A stretch of DNA of 64,000 bases from Nocardia colli (GTDB lineage: Bacteria > Actinomycetota > Actinomycetes > Mycobacteriales > Mycobacteriaceae), in contig NZ_VXLC01000003.1 in assembly GCF_008704205.1 (NCBI RefSeq), positions 992,001 to 1,056,000 on the forward strand, in the 5' to 3' direction. The position numbers and the translations under genes were made by a program. Below are positions 16,510 to 25,524 of the stretch, one piece after another (positions within the stretch are counted from its first letter, which is position 1; each line of letters starts with the position of its first letter). Under the pieces are notes generated by a model, which worked only from the letters and a program-made list of their open reading frames with translations, searched no databases and was not told the DNA's origin.

Positions 16510-17640
16510 ATGACGACGATTTCCCCCGACCTGACCACCGACTGGACCGCCCTCGCGCGGCAGGTCGGCGAATCCCTGCGCCCTGAAGTGGCCGACCGCG
16601 ATCGCAGCGGCGAGTTCTCCCGCACCGCGTTCGAGATGCTGCGCGTCGCCGGGCTCTCCGCCGCGCTGGTGCCCGCCGAATTCGGCGGCGGCGGCGCGAC
16701 GCACCGCGAGATGGGTGCGATCCTGCGCGAACTCGGCCGCCACGATCCCTCGACCGCGGTCGCGTTCGCGATGCACACCCATCTGGTCGCCGCGCAGGTG
16801 TGGCGGCACAATCACGGCATCGATGCCGCCCCGCTGTTCGGCAAGGTGGTCGACGGGGCGATCCTGATCAGCACCGGCGCCGCGGACTGGGTCGGTTCCA
16901 GCGGCCGGGCCGAGCGGGTCGACGGCGGCTACCGGGTGCACGCGCGCAAAACGCCGGCCAGCGGCGTCGAAGCGGGCACCGTCCTGGTCACCAGCATCCG
17001 CTGGGAGGACGCGCCGGACGGTCCGCACGTCCTGCACTGCGCCATCCCGGTGCACACCGCCGGGGTGCACATCGAAAAGACCTGGGACACACTCGGATTG
17101 CGGGCGACCGGCTCACACACCGTGGTCTTCGACGACGTCTTCGTCCCCGACGCCGCGGTCTCCCTGCTCCGCCGCGCCGACACCTGGCCGCCGCTGCTGA
17201 ACGTGGTAATGGGCGCGGCGATGCCGCTGGTCATGGCCGCCTACCTCGGCATCGCCGACGGCGCGGTCGACCTCGCCGCCGCGCTGGTCGCGGACCGGGC
17301 CGACGCACCGACCTTCCAACTCGCCGGCGAAATGGTCAACGCGCACACCACCGCCACCGATCTGATCGACGCGATGTTCGCCGGTTCGGACAACCTGCGC
17401 TTCGACAACACCGACAGCCACGCCAGCCGCACTCTCAGCCGCAAGACCGCGGCCGCCGACGCGCTCATCGACACCGTCCGCCTGGCCATCGAAACCGTTG
17501 GCGGCCTCGGCTATTCGCGCGCCTGCGAACTGGAGATGCGCTACCGCGACATCCACGGCTGCCTGTTCCATCCGCTGCCACGGGCCAAACAGACTCAGTT
17601 CACCGGCCGAGTGCTGCTGGGGCATATGCCGATCGGTTGA
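16510..17640 (+). CDS. Acyl-CoA dehydrogenase-like flavoprotein
   Basis: 376 residues with the acyl-CoA dehydrogenase fold: N-terminal helices, VPAEFGGGGATHREM, STAVAFAMHTHLVA, LGLRATGSHTVVFDDVFVP, and a C-terminal four-helix part ending YRDIHGCLFHPLPRAKQTQFTGR. The acyl-CoA base motif is not obvious and the overall pattern resembles the SfnB/DszC-like flavin monooxygenase branch, so it may be a dehydrogenase or a reduced-flavin-dependent monooxygenase. ATG 16510 has only a weak ribosome site. It is controlled from the divergent region shared with HxlR. Confidence 0.85.
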   Translation: MTTISPDLTTDWTALARQVGESLRPEVADRDRSGEFSRTAFEMLRVAGLSAALVPAEFGGGGATHREMGAILRELGRHDPSTAVAFAMHTHLVAAQVWRHNHGIDAAPLFGKVVDGAILISTGAADWVGSSGRAERVDGGYRVHARKTPASGVEAGTVLVTSIRWEDAPDGPHVLHCAIPVHTAGVHIEKTWDTLGLRATGSHTVVFDDVFVPDAAVSLLRRADTWPPLLNVVMGAAMPLVMAAYLGIADGAVDLAAALVADRADAPTFQLAGEMVNAHTTATDLIDAMFAGSDNLRFDNTDSHASRTLSRKTAAADALIDTVRLAIETVGGLGYSRACELEMRYRDIHGCLFHPLPRAKQTQFTGRVLLGHMPIG

Positions 17641-17653
17641 TGTCGCCCCGGCC

Positions 17654-17676
17654 GCCCCCATCCCTCCGGTGGGGGC
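17654..17676. terminator. Hairpin after acyl-CoA dehydrogenase-like gene
   Basis: GCCCCCA / TGGGGGC, 7-base arms, 9-base loop, starting 14 bases after the stop. The rest of the 209-base gap to 17850 shows nothing further. Confidence 0.55.
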
Positions 17677-17849
17677 AAACGTCCTTATGGGACAGCCGAA
17701 TTCGCCTGTCGTACACCAGATTCGCGCGCAACAGCCGACGCCCAAAGACCTGGTCGACGTCAGCAATTGGTCACAACTCGGCACCTCGAAATCGATGCAC
17801 AGCCGTGTTCAATGGAGACAACACCTGTCGCGGCACCTGGAGGACAACC

Positions 17850-18374
17850 GTGGTTTCAGCACGCAAGATCGCCCGATCCCCCATCACGTGGACGCTGGCC
17901 GTCCTCCTGATCGTCGGGCTCGGCGTCGGCCTGGCGCTGGCCCAACCGTGGCGCTTGTTCACCAACACCACCGTCAACGAGGCCGCACCCTCGGCCGCCG
18001 CCCCCGGCGAGCCCGCGCAGCCGCGCACCCTGGCCACCGGCACCCTCATCTCGCACGAGCACGACACCTCCGGCACCGTGCGGATCCTGCAACTCCCCGA
18101 CGGCACCCGAGTCCTCCGGCTCGAGGACCTCGACACCTCGGACGGCCCCGACCTGCACGTATGGCTCACCGACGCCGAAGTGGTCGAGGGCAAAGCCGGC
18201 TGGTTCGTCTTCGACGACGGCAAATACACCGACCTGGGCAGCCTCAAAGGCAACAAGGGCAGCCAGAACTACGTCCTGCCCGCCGACACCGATCTCGCCG
18301 CGTTGACCAGCGTCACCATCTGGTGCCAGCGGTTCCACGTTTCCTTCGGCGCCGCCCAGCTACAGAACGCCTGA
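17850..18374 (+). CDS. DM13-domain membrane-anchored protein
   Basis: 174 residues. An N-terminal membrane segment (about residues 10-31, SPITWTLAVLLIVGLGVGLA) is followed by an Ala/Pro linker and a DM13 domain (about 60-173: SGTVRILQLPDGTRVLRLEDLDTSDGPDLHVWL, later VTIWCQRFHVSFGAA with the conserved cysteine). DM13 domains are proposed redox or electron-transfer modules exposed outside the membrane. GTG 17850 was chosen because CTGGAGGACAACC precedes it and the membrane segment follows; upstream sequence in this frame overlaps the previous gene. It stands alone. Confidence 0.85.
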   Translation: MVSARKIARSPITWTLAVLLIVGLGVGLALAQPWRLFTNTTVNEAAPSAAAPGEPAQPRTLATGTLISHEHDTSGTVRILQLPDGTRVLRLEDLDTSDGPDLHVWLTDAEVVEGKAGWFVFDDGKYTDLGSLKGNKGSQNYVLPADTDLAALTSVTIWCQRFHVSFGAAQLQNA

Positions 18375-18488
18375 CCCGCGCCCGGAAATAAATGACCCGA
18401 CAGCGGTAGGTCCGTTATGTCACCATGGAATTCGACGATGATCACCAGGTAGCGGTGATCCACGAGCACGCGGAAGGAGGAGGTGGCC

Positions 18489-18614
18489 ATGTACGAGAAC
18501 GATCCGATTCGGGCGAACGCCGATGCGGCACAACGATTGTCGACCGTAAAACCAGCATTCGATCGACAGCTGTACAGCGGAAACGACGACGGCCGCCTCC
18601 CGGCCGGTAACTGA
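18489..18614 (+). CDS. 41-residue small hypothetical protein
   Basis: MYENDPIRANADAAQRLSTV..., ending RLPAGN. An exceptionally good ribosome site (GGAGGAGG, 5-base spacing) precedes ATG 18489. The peptide is hydrophilic, with no membrane segment. It stands 34 bases upstream of the HNH endonuclease gene in the same direction and may be co-transcribed. No family recognised. Confidence 0.6.
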   Translation: MYENDPIRANADAAQRLSTVKPAFDRQLYSGNDDGRLPAGN

Positions 18615-18648
18615 CCGCCCCTTTCGCCCGCTCGACTTCTCTCGAAAC

Positions 18649-19206
18649 ATGGTGATTCCCATGACATTCCGCTATGCCGCCAACCCGGCGGCGCTGACCG
18701 CCGACAACTGGATACACACCGGGGTACTGGTGCTGAACGCCTCCTACGAGGCGCTCGACGAGATCAGCGCCGACCGGGCCGTCGTGCTGCTGATGACCGG
18801 CACCGCGGAGTCGATCGCCGACCGGGCGCCGCACTTCCTGATCCGGTCCCAGCACTTCGAGCTACTGCTGCCGGAGACCATCCGGCTGCTGCGCTACGTC
18901 TATATCGAGCACTCCGCGCGGGTGCACGACGAGAGCCGGGCGACCCTGGCCGGCGTGCTGCGCCGGGACAGCCACCGGTGCGGCTACTGCGCGGCGTGGG
19001 CCCGCACCGTCGACCACATCCGGCCGCGCAGCCGGGGCGGCCCGAACACCTGGAGCAACCTCGTCGCGTGTTGCAGCCCGTGCAATACGACCAAGGCCGA
19101 CCGCACCCCCGAGGAGGCGGGCATGCGGCTGCTGTGGCAACCCAAGGCGCCCAACCACCAGGCCAAGCGACAGCGGCGGATCTGGAAGCAGCTCGCCGCC
19201 ACCTGA
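18649..19206 (+). CDS. HNH endonuclease
   Basis: 185 residues. The N-terminal part (GVLVLNASYEALDEISADRAVVLLMTGTAE) and the zinc-finger HNH nuclease core (about 100-155: HRCGYCAAWARTVDHIRPRSRGGPNTWSNLVACCSPCNTTKADRTPEEAG) match the stand-alone HNH proteins common in actinobacteria; two CxxC-type pairs (CGYC, CSPC) hold zinc and DHI/N/H supply the metal site. Role uncertain: DNA nicking in defence or repair, or a domesticated mobile-element gene. ATG 18649 and ATG 18661 are both possible; neither has a good ribosome site. Confidence 0.9.
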   Translation: MVIPMTFRYAANPAALTADNWIHTGVLVLNASYEALDEISADRAVVLLMTGTAESIADRAPHFLIRSQHFELLLPETIRLLRYVYIEHSARVHDESRATLAGVLRRDSHRCGYCAAWARTVDHIRPRSRGGPNTWSNLVACCSPCNTTKADRTPEEAGMRLLWQPKAPNHQAKRQRRIWKQLAAT

Positions 19207-19232
19207 ACCATCCGAGAAAGGAGAGGATCGCG

Positions 19233-19508
19233 ATGACCATCCGCACCGAGACCAGCGCGGTCGTGGAACTGACCCTGGCCGAGCTGCTTCCGCTCTCGGA
19301 CTCCCGAGAGTGGCATCGGGCCGCCTGCCGGGGTGACCCGCAGCACGAAGCGTGGTTCCCGTACCCGTCGCAGGACTTCGACTACGCGCGCGGCATCTGC
19401 GCGGGCTGCCCGATCCGCGCGGCCTGCGGTGAATTCGCCGCCCGCACCGGCCAGTCCGGCGTCTGGGGCGGCCACGAGTTCGACCGCGGCCAGCTGATCC
19501 GCCCGTGA
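19233..19508 (+). CDS. WhiB-family iron-sulfur regulator
   Basis: 91 residues. Four cysteines (Cys32, Cys56, Cys59, Cys65; C-x2-C-x5-C in the last three) bind a 4Fe-4S cluster, and the GVWGG turn (76-80) is present. The usual basic C-terminal DNA-binding tail after the turn is very short here (HEFDRGQLIRP), so it may act mainly through sigma factor contact. AAAGGAGAGGATCGCG precedes ATG 19233. It lies 26 bases after the HNH gene in the same direction. Confidence 0.92.
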   Translation: MTIRTETSAVVELTLAELLPLSDSREWHRAACRGDPQHEAWFPYPSQDFDYARGICAGCPIRAACGEFAARTGQSGVWGGHEFDRGQLIRP

Positions 19509-19622
19509 ATCCCGCCGCCGTGTCCGCCCCGGACCCGGCGGCGGCCGGACACGGCGTACGGCACGCCGGTGAGGGCAGCCTCGGCGAGGCCGCAAACCGC
19601 AGGTGAACATACACTGTGCAGC

Positions 19623-21290
19623 GTGGGCACTCATCGCAGCGGAACCAGATCCCGGGGCGTCAGCAAAGGTCCGGTTATCGCAGTGGTGGCCATCGTGCTG
19701 CTCGTCGCTGGGGTCGTCGCGTGGTTCCAGTTACGGGACCGGGCGGCCGACGAGGACAGCGCCGCGGCCGCGGAATGCGTCTCCGGTCCGTCGACGCTCT
19801 ACGTCACCGCCGATCCGGACATCGCGACGCAGGTCAGAGCCGCCGCGGACCGGTACAACGCGACCAAACCGAAGGTGCGTGATCACTGCGCGCAGGTGGT
19901 CGTGACCGCGCAACCGTCCGCCGCGATCGTCGCCGCGTTCACCAACGGCAAGCCGTGGGATCAGAACCTCGGCCCGCAGCCGGTGCTGTGGATCCCCGAT
20001 TCGACCCGCTCGATCGAGTCGATGCGGGTGCCGGGAATGATCGAAGGCACACCCGCGCCGATCGCGGTCAGCCCGATCGTGCTCGCCGTGCCGGACGAAT
20101 TGCGCGGTGCGCTAGAACAAGCCAAGACCACCTGGGCGGATCTGCCACGGCTGCAACAGGGTTCGCTCAAAGATGTCGGGCTTTCCGGTTGGGGCAATCT
20201 GCGAATGGCGTTGCCGCCCGGGGATTCTTCGCTCGCCGCAGCGGTCGCGGTGGGGTCCGAGGTATCCGGCGCGGAACCACTCAGCGAGCAAGCCGCACAG
20301 TCGGGTCAAGCCGTCGCGGCGATCTCCGGTCTCGCGGCCGACGCACCGGAGGCGGCCGACACCGCCGCGGCGTTCGGCATCATCGCGGGCGCGCCGCAGT
20401 CGGCCACCGTGCACGCGGTCGCCGCCACCGAGCAGCAGGTGAAAACCCAAGCGGGACTGACGATCTTCCGGCCGTCCGGCACCGCGCCGATTGCCGATCA
20501 CCCGGCCGCGCTGATGTCCGGACCGTGGGTCGACAAGACGCAGAACCTCGTCGGCGGACTCTTCGCCGACTACCTGCGCGCACCGGAGCAGGTGCAGGCC
20601 TTCACCGCAGCAGGATTTACGACCGCGCCCGCCGCCACACCCGCACCGCCGCGTGCCGCACTCGACAAAGTCCGTGCCACCCTTGCCAATCCGGTGCTCG
20701 GCGTGCAATCCACCGTGCTGGTCGACGTCTCCTCGTCCATGTCGACCACCGACGGTTCGATGACCCGGCTCGCGAATGTGATCGGCGCGCTGAGCTCCAC
20801 GCTGACGGTGATGCCGCCGGACTTCGGCCTCGGCCTCTGGACGTACGGCAAGAACCTCGACGGCACAACGCCGTACAAGGTGCAGGCCGCCACCGCGCCG
20901 CTCACCGACGACCAGCGCACCAAGATCAGCAACGCGCTGAGCGCCATCAAGGCCGGCGAGGTCCGCGCCGACCAGGCGTACCCGACCCTGATCGCCGCGT
21001 ACAAGAGCGCGATCAACGGCTACACCCCCGGCCGAACGAATTCCGTGCTGCTGATCACCGATGGGCCGGAAGACGATTCGACGGTCACCGGCGCGAAGCT
21101 CGCCGCCGACATGGCCGCCGCGATCGACAAGGCCCACCCGGTCCGCGTGGACATCATCGTGATCGGCGGCCAGGGCACGCAGACGCTCAAGAGCATCGCC
21201 GAGCAGTCCGGCGGCACGTACACCAAGGTCACCACCTCCGACGACCTCAGCTTCGGCTCCGCGGTGGTCCAGGCACTGACCACCCCCTGA
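19623..21290 (+). CDS. Membrane-anchored substrate-binding-like/VWA fusion protein
   Basis: 555 residues. A single N-terminal membrane segment (GPVIAVVAIVLLVAGVVAWF, about 16-35) is followed by a periplasmic-binding-protein-like half (about 60-345: STLYVTADPDIATQVRAAADRYN) and a C-terminal von Willebrand factor A domain (about 370-555). The MIDAS metal site is complete in its first element (VDVSSSMS), with LLITDGPEDD later. The domain order suggests an extracytoplasmic ligand or cell-wall sensor. GTG 19623 was preferred to 19569 because the basic n-region starts there; the ribosome site is poor. Confidence 0.82.
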   Translation: MGTHRSGTRSRGVSKGPVIAVVAIVLLVAGVVAWFQLRDRAADEDSAAAAECVSGPSTLYVTADPDIATQVRAAADRYNATKPKVRDHCAQVVVTAQPSAAIVAAFTNGKPWDQNLGPQPVLWIPDSTRSIESMRVPGMIEGTPAPIAVSPIVLAVPDELRGALEQAKTTWADLPRLQQGSLKDVGLSGWGNLRMALPPGDSSLAAAVAVGSEVSGAEPLSEQAAQSGQAVAAISGLAADAPEAADTAAAFGIIAGAPQSATVHAVAATEQQVKTQAGLTIFRPSGTAPIADHPAALMSGPWVDKTQNLVGGLFADYLRAPEQVQAFTAAGFTTAPAATPAPPRAALDKVRATLANPVLGVQSTVLVDVSSSMSTTDGSMTRLANVIGALSSTLTVMPPDFGLGLWTYGKNLDGTTPYKVQAATAPLTDDQRTKISNALSAIKAGEVRADQAYPTLIAAYKSAINGYTPGRTNSVLLITDGPEDDSTVTGAKLAADMAAAIDKAHPVRVDIIVIGGQGTQTLKSIAEQSGGTYTKVTTSDDLSFGSAVVQALTTP

Positions 21291-21303
21291 AGCCGCACCA
21301 CTC

Positions 21304-21353
21304 CTGATTTCCCGCACCGAAATTCGCATGCAATTTCCGGTGCGGGAAATCAG
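21304..21353. terminator. Long hairpin after VWA protein gene
   Basis: CTGATTTCCCGCACCG pairs with CGGTGCGGGAAATCAG; pairing extends inward through AAATT/AATTT with one bulged C. It starts 13 bases after the stop. Confidence 0.75.
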
Positions 21354-21377
21354 AAGGCGTGCGGCTGACACAGAAAA

Positions 21378-21408
21378 GCGCCCTCCGCCTGAACTGAGCG
21401 GAGGGCGC
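21378..21408. terminator. Terminator of gcvP
   Basis: GCGCCCTCCGC / GCGGAGGGCGC, 11-base arms, 9-base loop. On the minus strand it is followed by TTTTCTGTG, a T-tract, as expected for the gcvP transcript. Confidence 0.8.
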
Positions 21409-21423
21409 CTTCGGGTCTGACGG

Positions 21424-24234
21424 TCAGTCGGCGTACGCCTCGATCGGGGGGCACGAGCACACCAGGTTGCGGTCACCGTAGGCGCCGTCGATGCGGCGGA
21501 CGGGCGGCCACACCTTGGCCCGCGAGTGGCCGAGACCCCGTGGGTACACGGCGGTTTCGCGGCTGTACGGGTGCTCCCAGTCGCCCACCAGGCTGGCCGC
21601 GGTATGCGGCGCACCGCGCAACGGGTTGTCGGTCACCGGCCAGACGCCCGCCGCGACCTGATCGATCTCCTTGCGGATCGCGATCATCGCCTCGATGAAA
21701 TCGTCCAGCTCGTCCAGGTTTTCGCTCTCGGTCGGCTCGACCATCAGCGTGCCCGCGACCGGGAAGCTCATCGTCGGCGCGTGGAAACCGTAGTCCGCCA
21801 GTCGCTTCGCCACATCGTCGACGGTGACGCCGGTCTGCTTGGTGATCTCGCGCAGATCCAGGATGCACTCGTGCGCGACCATCCCGTGCTCACCGGTGTA
21901 GAGCACCGGGAAGTACTCGTCGAGCCGGCGCGCGATGTAGTTCGCCGAGGCGATCGCCGTCAGCGTCGCGTCGCGCAGGCCGTCCGCGCCCATCATGCGG
22001 ATGTAGGCCCAGGTGATCGGCAGGATCGAGGCGGAACCGTAGTTGGCCGCCGACACCGCGTGCGAGTCGGTCACCAGCGGATCGCCGGGCAGGTAGGGCG
22101 CGAGGTGCGATCGGACCGCGACCGGACCGACACCGGGCCCGCCGCCGCCGTGCGGGATGCAGAACGTCTTGTGCAGGTTCAGGTGGCTGACGTCGCCGCC
22201 GAACCGCCCCGGACGGGCAAGTCCGACAAGCGCATTCAGGTTCGCACCGTCTACGTACACCTGGCCGCCCGCGTCGTGCACCAGCGCACACAGCTCGGCG
22301 ACCTCGTGCTCGTACACGCCGTGCGTGGACGGATAGGTGATCATGATGCAGGCCAGCCGGTCGGCGTGGTCGGCGATCTTGGCCCGCAGGTCGTCCAGGT
22401 CGACGTCGCCGTTGTCGCGGCACTTCACCACCTCGACGCGCAGCCCGGCCATCGCCGCCGAGGCCGCGTTGGTGCCATGCGCGCTGGACGGGATCAGGCA
22501 GGTATCCCGGTGCGTGTCACCACGATCCAGGTGGTAGCGCCGGATCGCCAGCAGGCCGGCGTACTCGCCCTGGCTGCCCGCGTTGGGCTGCAGGCTGACC
22601 GAGTCGTAGCCGGTGATGTCGGAGAGCCACTGCTCCAGATCGTGGATCACCTGCAACAGGCCGGGCGCGTCCTCGACCGGCGCGTACGGGTGCACGCGGG
22701 CGAAGCCGGGCCAGGTGATGGCCTCCATCTCGGCGGTCGCGTTCAGCTTCATGGTGCAGGAGCCGAGCGGAATCATGCTGCGGTCCAACGCGATGTCCTT
22801 GTCGGACAGCGAACGCAGGTAGCGCAGCATCGCGGTTTCGGTGTGGTACTTGGTGAACGCCGGGTGGTCGAGGAACTCCGAGGTCCGGTTCTCGATCGCG
22901 ACGGCCGGGGCCGGGTCGCGCTGCTCGGAAGACAGTGTGGTGCCGAAGGATTCGAGCACCGCCGCGACATGCGCGTCGGTCGTCGCCTCGTCGCAGGCGA
23001 TGCCGACGTGATCAGCGTCCACCAGGCGCAGGTTGATCCCGCGCGACTTCGCCTTCGCCACAACGGCTTCCGCACCGCCGGGCACATGCGCCAGCACGGT
23101 GTCGAAGAACGTGTCGTGCACGACCGCGCCGTCCAGGCCCGCGGCGATGGTGGCGGCGTGCCGATGCACCCGGCGGGCGATATCGCGCAGGCCGTCCGCA
23201 CCGTGGTAGCTCGCGTACATGGCCGCGACGATGGCCAGCAGCACCTGCGCGGTACAGATGTTGGAGGTGGCCTTCTCCCGGCGGATGTGCTGTTCGCGCG
23301 TCTGCAACGCCAGCCGGTAGGCCACGTCGCCGTCCGCGTCCACCGAGACGCCGACCAGCCGGCCCGGCAGCTGCCTGGCATACGCGGTGCGCACTGCCAG
23401 ATAACCCGCGTGCGGGCCGCCGAAGCCGAGCGGCACGCCGAAACGCTGGGTGGTGCCGAAGCAGACGTCCGCGCCCTGGTCGCCCGGGGACGCGATCAAC
23501 GTCATGGCCAGCAGATCCGCACCCACCGCGACCAGCGCGCCCCGCTCGTGCGCGGCGCTGATGAGCGATGTCCAGTCCACTACCCGGCCGGACGCGCCCG
23601 GCGCCTGCACCAGCACACCGAAGAATTCATCTTCGGGCAGCTCGCCGGCGGACAGATCCGCCGGAACCAGCTCGATGCCGAGCGGCTGCGCGCGGGTGGT
23701 CAGCACGGTCTTGGTCTGCGGGAACAGGTCGTTGTCGATGACCAGCCGCGACGACTTCGACCGGCTCGCCCGCTGCAACAGCGTCATCGCCTCGGCGGCG
23801 GCGGTGGCCTCGTCCAGCATCGACGCGTTGGCCACGTCCATGCCGGTCAGCTCGGACACCATGGTCTGGAAGTTGAGCAGCGCCTCCAGCCGGCCCTGGC
23901 TGATCTCCGGCTGGTAGGGCGTGTACGCCGTGTACCAGGCCGGGTTCTCCAGCAGGTTGCGTACCAGCACCGGCGGGGTCAGCGTGTCGTAGTAGCCGAG
24001 CCCGATCATCGAGGTGGCCACGGTATTGGAGTGGGCGAGCCCGGCGAGTTCGGCCAGCACCTCGTGTTCGGTTGCGGCAGGCGGCAATCCGGCCAAGCCG
24101 GACCCGTCGAGGATGGTGGCGGGCAGGGCCTTCGTGGCGAGCTCGTCGAGCGAGCCGACGCCGACGACGTCCAGGATCCGGGCGATTTCGCCCCGGTCGG
24201 GTCCGATATGGCGGTCGGCGAATGAGCGAGTCAC
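21424..24234 (-). CDS. gcvP: Glycine dehydrogenase (decarboxylating), P-protein
   Basis: 936 residues, the normal length of the fused P-protein. It decarboxylates glycine with PLP and passes the aminomethyl group to the lipoyl arm of GcvH. The N-terminal half begins FADRHIGPD and includes [12 protein letters not shown]; the PLP lysine lies in [16 protein letters not shown] (Lys about 689), followed by SAANYGSA and [13 protein letters not shown] near the end. GTG 24234 was preferred because GGGAG stands 5 bases upstream; the in-frame ATG 24246 lacks a ribosome site. A tandem glycine riboswitch lies directly upstream. Gene order with gcvH and garA follows M. tuberculosis gcvB. Confidence 0.97.
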   Translation of the reverse strand: MTRSFADRHIGPDRGEIARILDVVGVGSLDELATKALPATILDGSGLAGLPPAATEHEVLAELAGLAHSNTVATSMIGLGYYDTLTPPVLVRNLLENPAWYTAYTPYQPEISQGRLEALLNFQTMVSELTGMDVANASMLDEATAAAEAMTLLQRASRSKSSRLVIDNDLFPQTKTVLTTRAQPLGIELVPADLSAGELPEDEFFGVLVQAPGASGRVVDWTSLISAAHERGALVAVGADLLAMTLIASPGDQGADVCFGTTQRFGVPLGFGGPHAGYLAVRTAYARQLPGRLVGVSVDADGDVAYRLALQTREQHIRREKATSNICTAQVLLAIVAAMYASYHGADGLRDIARRVHRHAATIAAGLDGAVVHDTFFDTVLAHVPGGAEAVVAKAKSRGINLRLVDADHVGIACDEATTDAHVAAVLESFGTTLSSEQRDPAPAVAIENRTSEFLDHPAFTKYHTETAMLRYLRSLSDKDIALDRSMIPLGSCTMKLNATAEMEAITWPGFARVHPYAPVEDAPGLLQVIHDLEQWLSDITGYDSVSLQPNAGSQGEYAGLLAIRRYHLDRGDTHRDTCLIPSSAHGTNAASAAMAGLRVEVVKCRDNGDVDLDDLRAKIADHADRLACIMITYPSTHGVYEHEVAELCALVHDAGGQVYVDGANLNALVGLARPGRFGGDVSHLNLHKTFCIPHGGGGPGVGPVAVRSHLAPYLPGDPLVTDSHAVSAANYGSASILPITWAYIRMMGADGLRDATLTAIASANYIARRLDEYFPVLYTGEHGMVAHECILDLREITKQTGVTVDDVAKRLADYGFHAPTMSFPVAGTLMVEPTESENLDELDDFIEAMIAIRKEIDQVAAGVWPVTDNPLRGAPHTAASLVGDWEHPYSRETAVYPRGLGHSRAKVWPPVRRIDGAYGDRNLVCSCPPIEAYAD

Positions 24235-24259
24235 GGCAGCTCCCATTGGGTCGGGCGGG

Positions 24260-24273
24260 TCGACACGTGTCGA
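24260..24273. promoter_or_regulatory. Perfect palindrome between riboswitch and gcvP start
   Basis: TCGACACGTGTCGA, fully symmetric, lies 26 bases before the GTG and 10 bases downstream of the riboswitch 3' boundary on the transcript. It could be a protein operator or the stem of the riboswitch expression platform; no T-tract follows, so a simple terminator is unlikely. Confidence 0.45.
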
Positions 24274-24283
24274 CGGTTACCAG

Positions 24284-24488
24284 CCCTCCCCCTCTGTCGT
24301 GTTGCCTGAGAGATTCGGACGCGCGACCGCAATGAAGGTCGAGCCCCTTTCCCCATGGGCGGGCGGCCCGGAGCCACCGCTTTCCAGAGGCGCCCAAGCC
24401 CGCACGGTCCCTGATGCCTGAGAGATTGACGGGGAGGTGCTGCTCCTTCGGCGCCCGGACTCTGTCGAACCCGGGACTCTCCCGCACG
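24284..24488 (-). ncRNA. Tandem glycine riboswitch upstream of gcvP
   Basis: On the minus strand two aptamers follow each other. The first runs from GTGCGGGAGAGTCCC through CGCCGAAGGAGCA to AATCTCTCAGGCA; the second has TCTGGAAAGCGG, GGGGAAAGGGGCTC, AATCTCTCAGGCA and ACAGAGGGGGAGG. The CTCTCAGGCA element recurs exactly (24415-24427 and 24303-24315 on the plus strand), the hallmark of cooperative two-aptamer glycine riboswitches. These normally turn on glycine cleavage genes when glycine is high. Boundaries are approximate. Confidence 0.92.
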
Positions 24489-24666
24489 GCGTTGGCGCGC
24501 CACCAGTTTAAGCCGACGACACGCGAGAACGTGTCACTGGTCCCTTCCCTGCGGGTGTCGCGCTGGTCACGTCGGTGCGCGGGGTCCTCAACGATTACAT
24601 CGATAGATGCGCATATCTACTTAACACCATGTTTTTTCCGTCCCCGAAAACCAGGTGCCACACAGC

Positions 24667-24711
24667 ACAACACCCCGCTACCCTGGCTTTACCGGGGAGG
24701 CGGGGTGTTGT
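24667..24711. terminator. Terminator after MerR gene
   Basis: ACAACACCCCGC / GCGGGGTGTTGT, perfect 12-base arms with a 21-base inner region that can form a smaller stem. It starts 13 bases past the stop of the minus-strand MerR gene. Confidence 0.75.
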
Positions 24712-24724
24712 CAGTTGTCTATTC

Positions 24725-25282
24725 TTAACCAGTCTTACGGCTCATGCGGGCCTTACGCCGATAGGACAGCTCGTCCTCCGGCCGTTCGGTCACCGCGGAC
24801 GCGCGTTCGGCCGGGAAGTTGGCGATGGCGCCGGTGAGCTCGTGCATGGCGCCGCTGATCGCGATGCCGAACACGCCTTGCCCGCCCTGCAGTAAATCGA
24901 CTACCTCCTCGGCCGAGGTGCACTCGTATACCGAGGTGCCGTCGGAGAACAGGGTGATCCCGGCGAGGTCCTGCACTCCCCTGCTGCGGAGATGGTCGAC
25001 CGCGATCCTGATGTTCTGTAGCGAGATGCCCGCGTCGAGCAGCCGCTTCACGATCTTCAGGACCAGGATGTCCTTGAACGAGTACAGGCGCTGGCTACCC
25101 GAGCCGGCCGCGCTGCGAATGGAGGGCACGACCAGTCCGGTCCGCGCCCAGTAGTCGAGCTGCCGGTAGGTGATCCCGGCCACCTGGCATGCACTGGGGA
25201 CCCGGTAGCCGACCAGATCGTCGGGAACCGAGTCGTCCGGGAACAGGCCTGGCTGCACCACATTTTGCGATTCCTCTGCCAC
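24725..25282 (-). CDS. MerR-family regulator (Rv1830-like)
   Basis: 185 residues. The MerR winged helix occupies about residues 20-95 (VGYRVPSACQVAGITYRQLDYWARTGLVVPS, RLYSFKDILVLKIVKRLLDAGISLQNIRIAVDHL). There is no metal-binding cysteine array, so it is not a metal sensor. The C-terminal half includes a short beta-rich segment (LFSDGTSVYECTSAEEVVDLLQGGQGVFGIA). GTG 25282 was chosen for its strong AAGGGAG ribosome site at 6-base spacing; in-frame ATGs upstream to 25384 add a tail without such a site. Position between gcvP and the bifunctional-nuclease gene matches Rv1830. Confidence 0.88.
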   Translation of the reverse strand: MAEESQNVVQPGLFPDDSVPDDLVGYRVPSACQVAGITYRQLDYWARTGLVVPSIRSAAGSGSQRLYSFKDILVLKIVKRLLDAGISLQNIRIAVDHLRSRGVQDLAGITLFSDGTSVYECTSAEEVVDLLQGGQGVFGIAISGAMHELTGAIANFPAERASAVTERPEDELSYRRKARMSRKTG

Positions 25283-25524
25283 TGACCACTCCCTTGCTCC
25301 GCCGACGGCTACCCTCATCGATGACCCGGCTCCGCTTCGACCACTGCTCATACTGACGACCTGGCCAAAACGGACGTGGCCCAACTATCGAGATTACTCC
25401 CCTGATTGTCCAGGGAGCACCATCGTCAGGCCAAACGCGACGCGCGGTTAAAGTCTCAAGCTCTGGTTAAGGGACGATCCCCCGGTCAGCCCGCGAAAAC
25501 GCCGGATTGTCGGAAAGATCCTGT

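Larger units (their letters stand above)
24235..24724 (-). other. gcvP leader region (490 bp, no protein gene)
   Basis: Between gcvP and the MerR gene. From the gcvP side it holds a 14-base palindrome (24260-24273), the tandem glycine riboswitch (24284-24488), an AT-rich stretch (about 24590-24650) probably carrying the gcvP promoter, and the hairpin (24667-24711) ending the upstream MerR unit. No coding frame is credible. Confidence 0.75.

Noticed and set aside
17641..17849. Continuation of an open plus-strand frame between the acyl-CoA dehydrogenase-like gene and the DM13 gene
   Set aside because: Only the part after GTG 17850 has a ribosome site and a membrane segment; the earlier part is non-coding and contains a hairpin.
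21526..24225. 899-codon open frame on the plus strand opposite gcvP
   Set aside because: Antisense shadow of gcvP; Arg/Val/Gln-rich composition without any recognisable motif.
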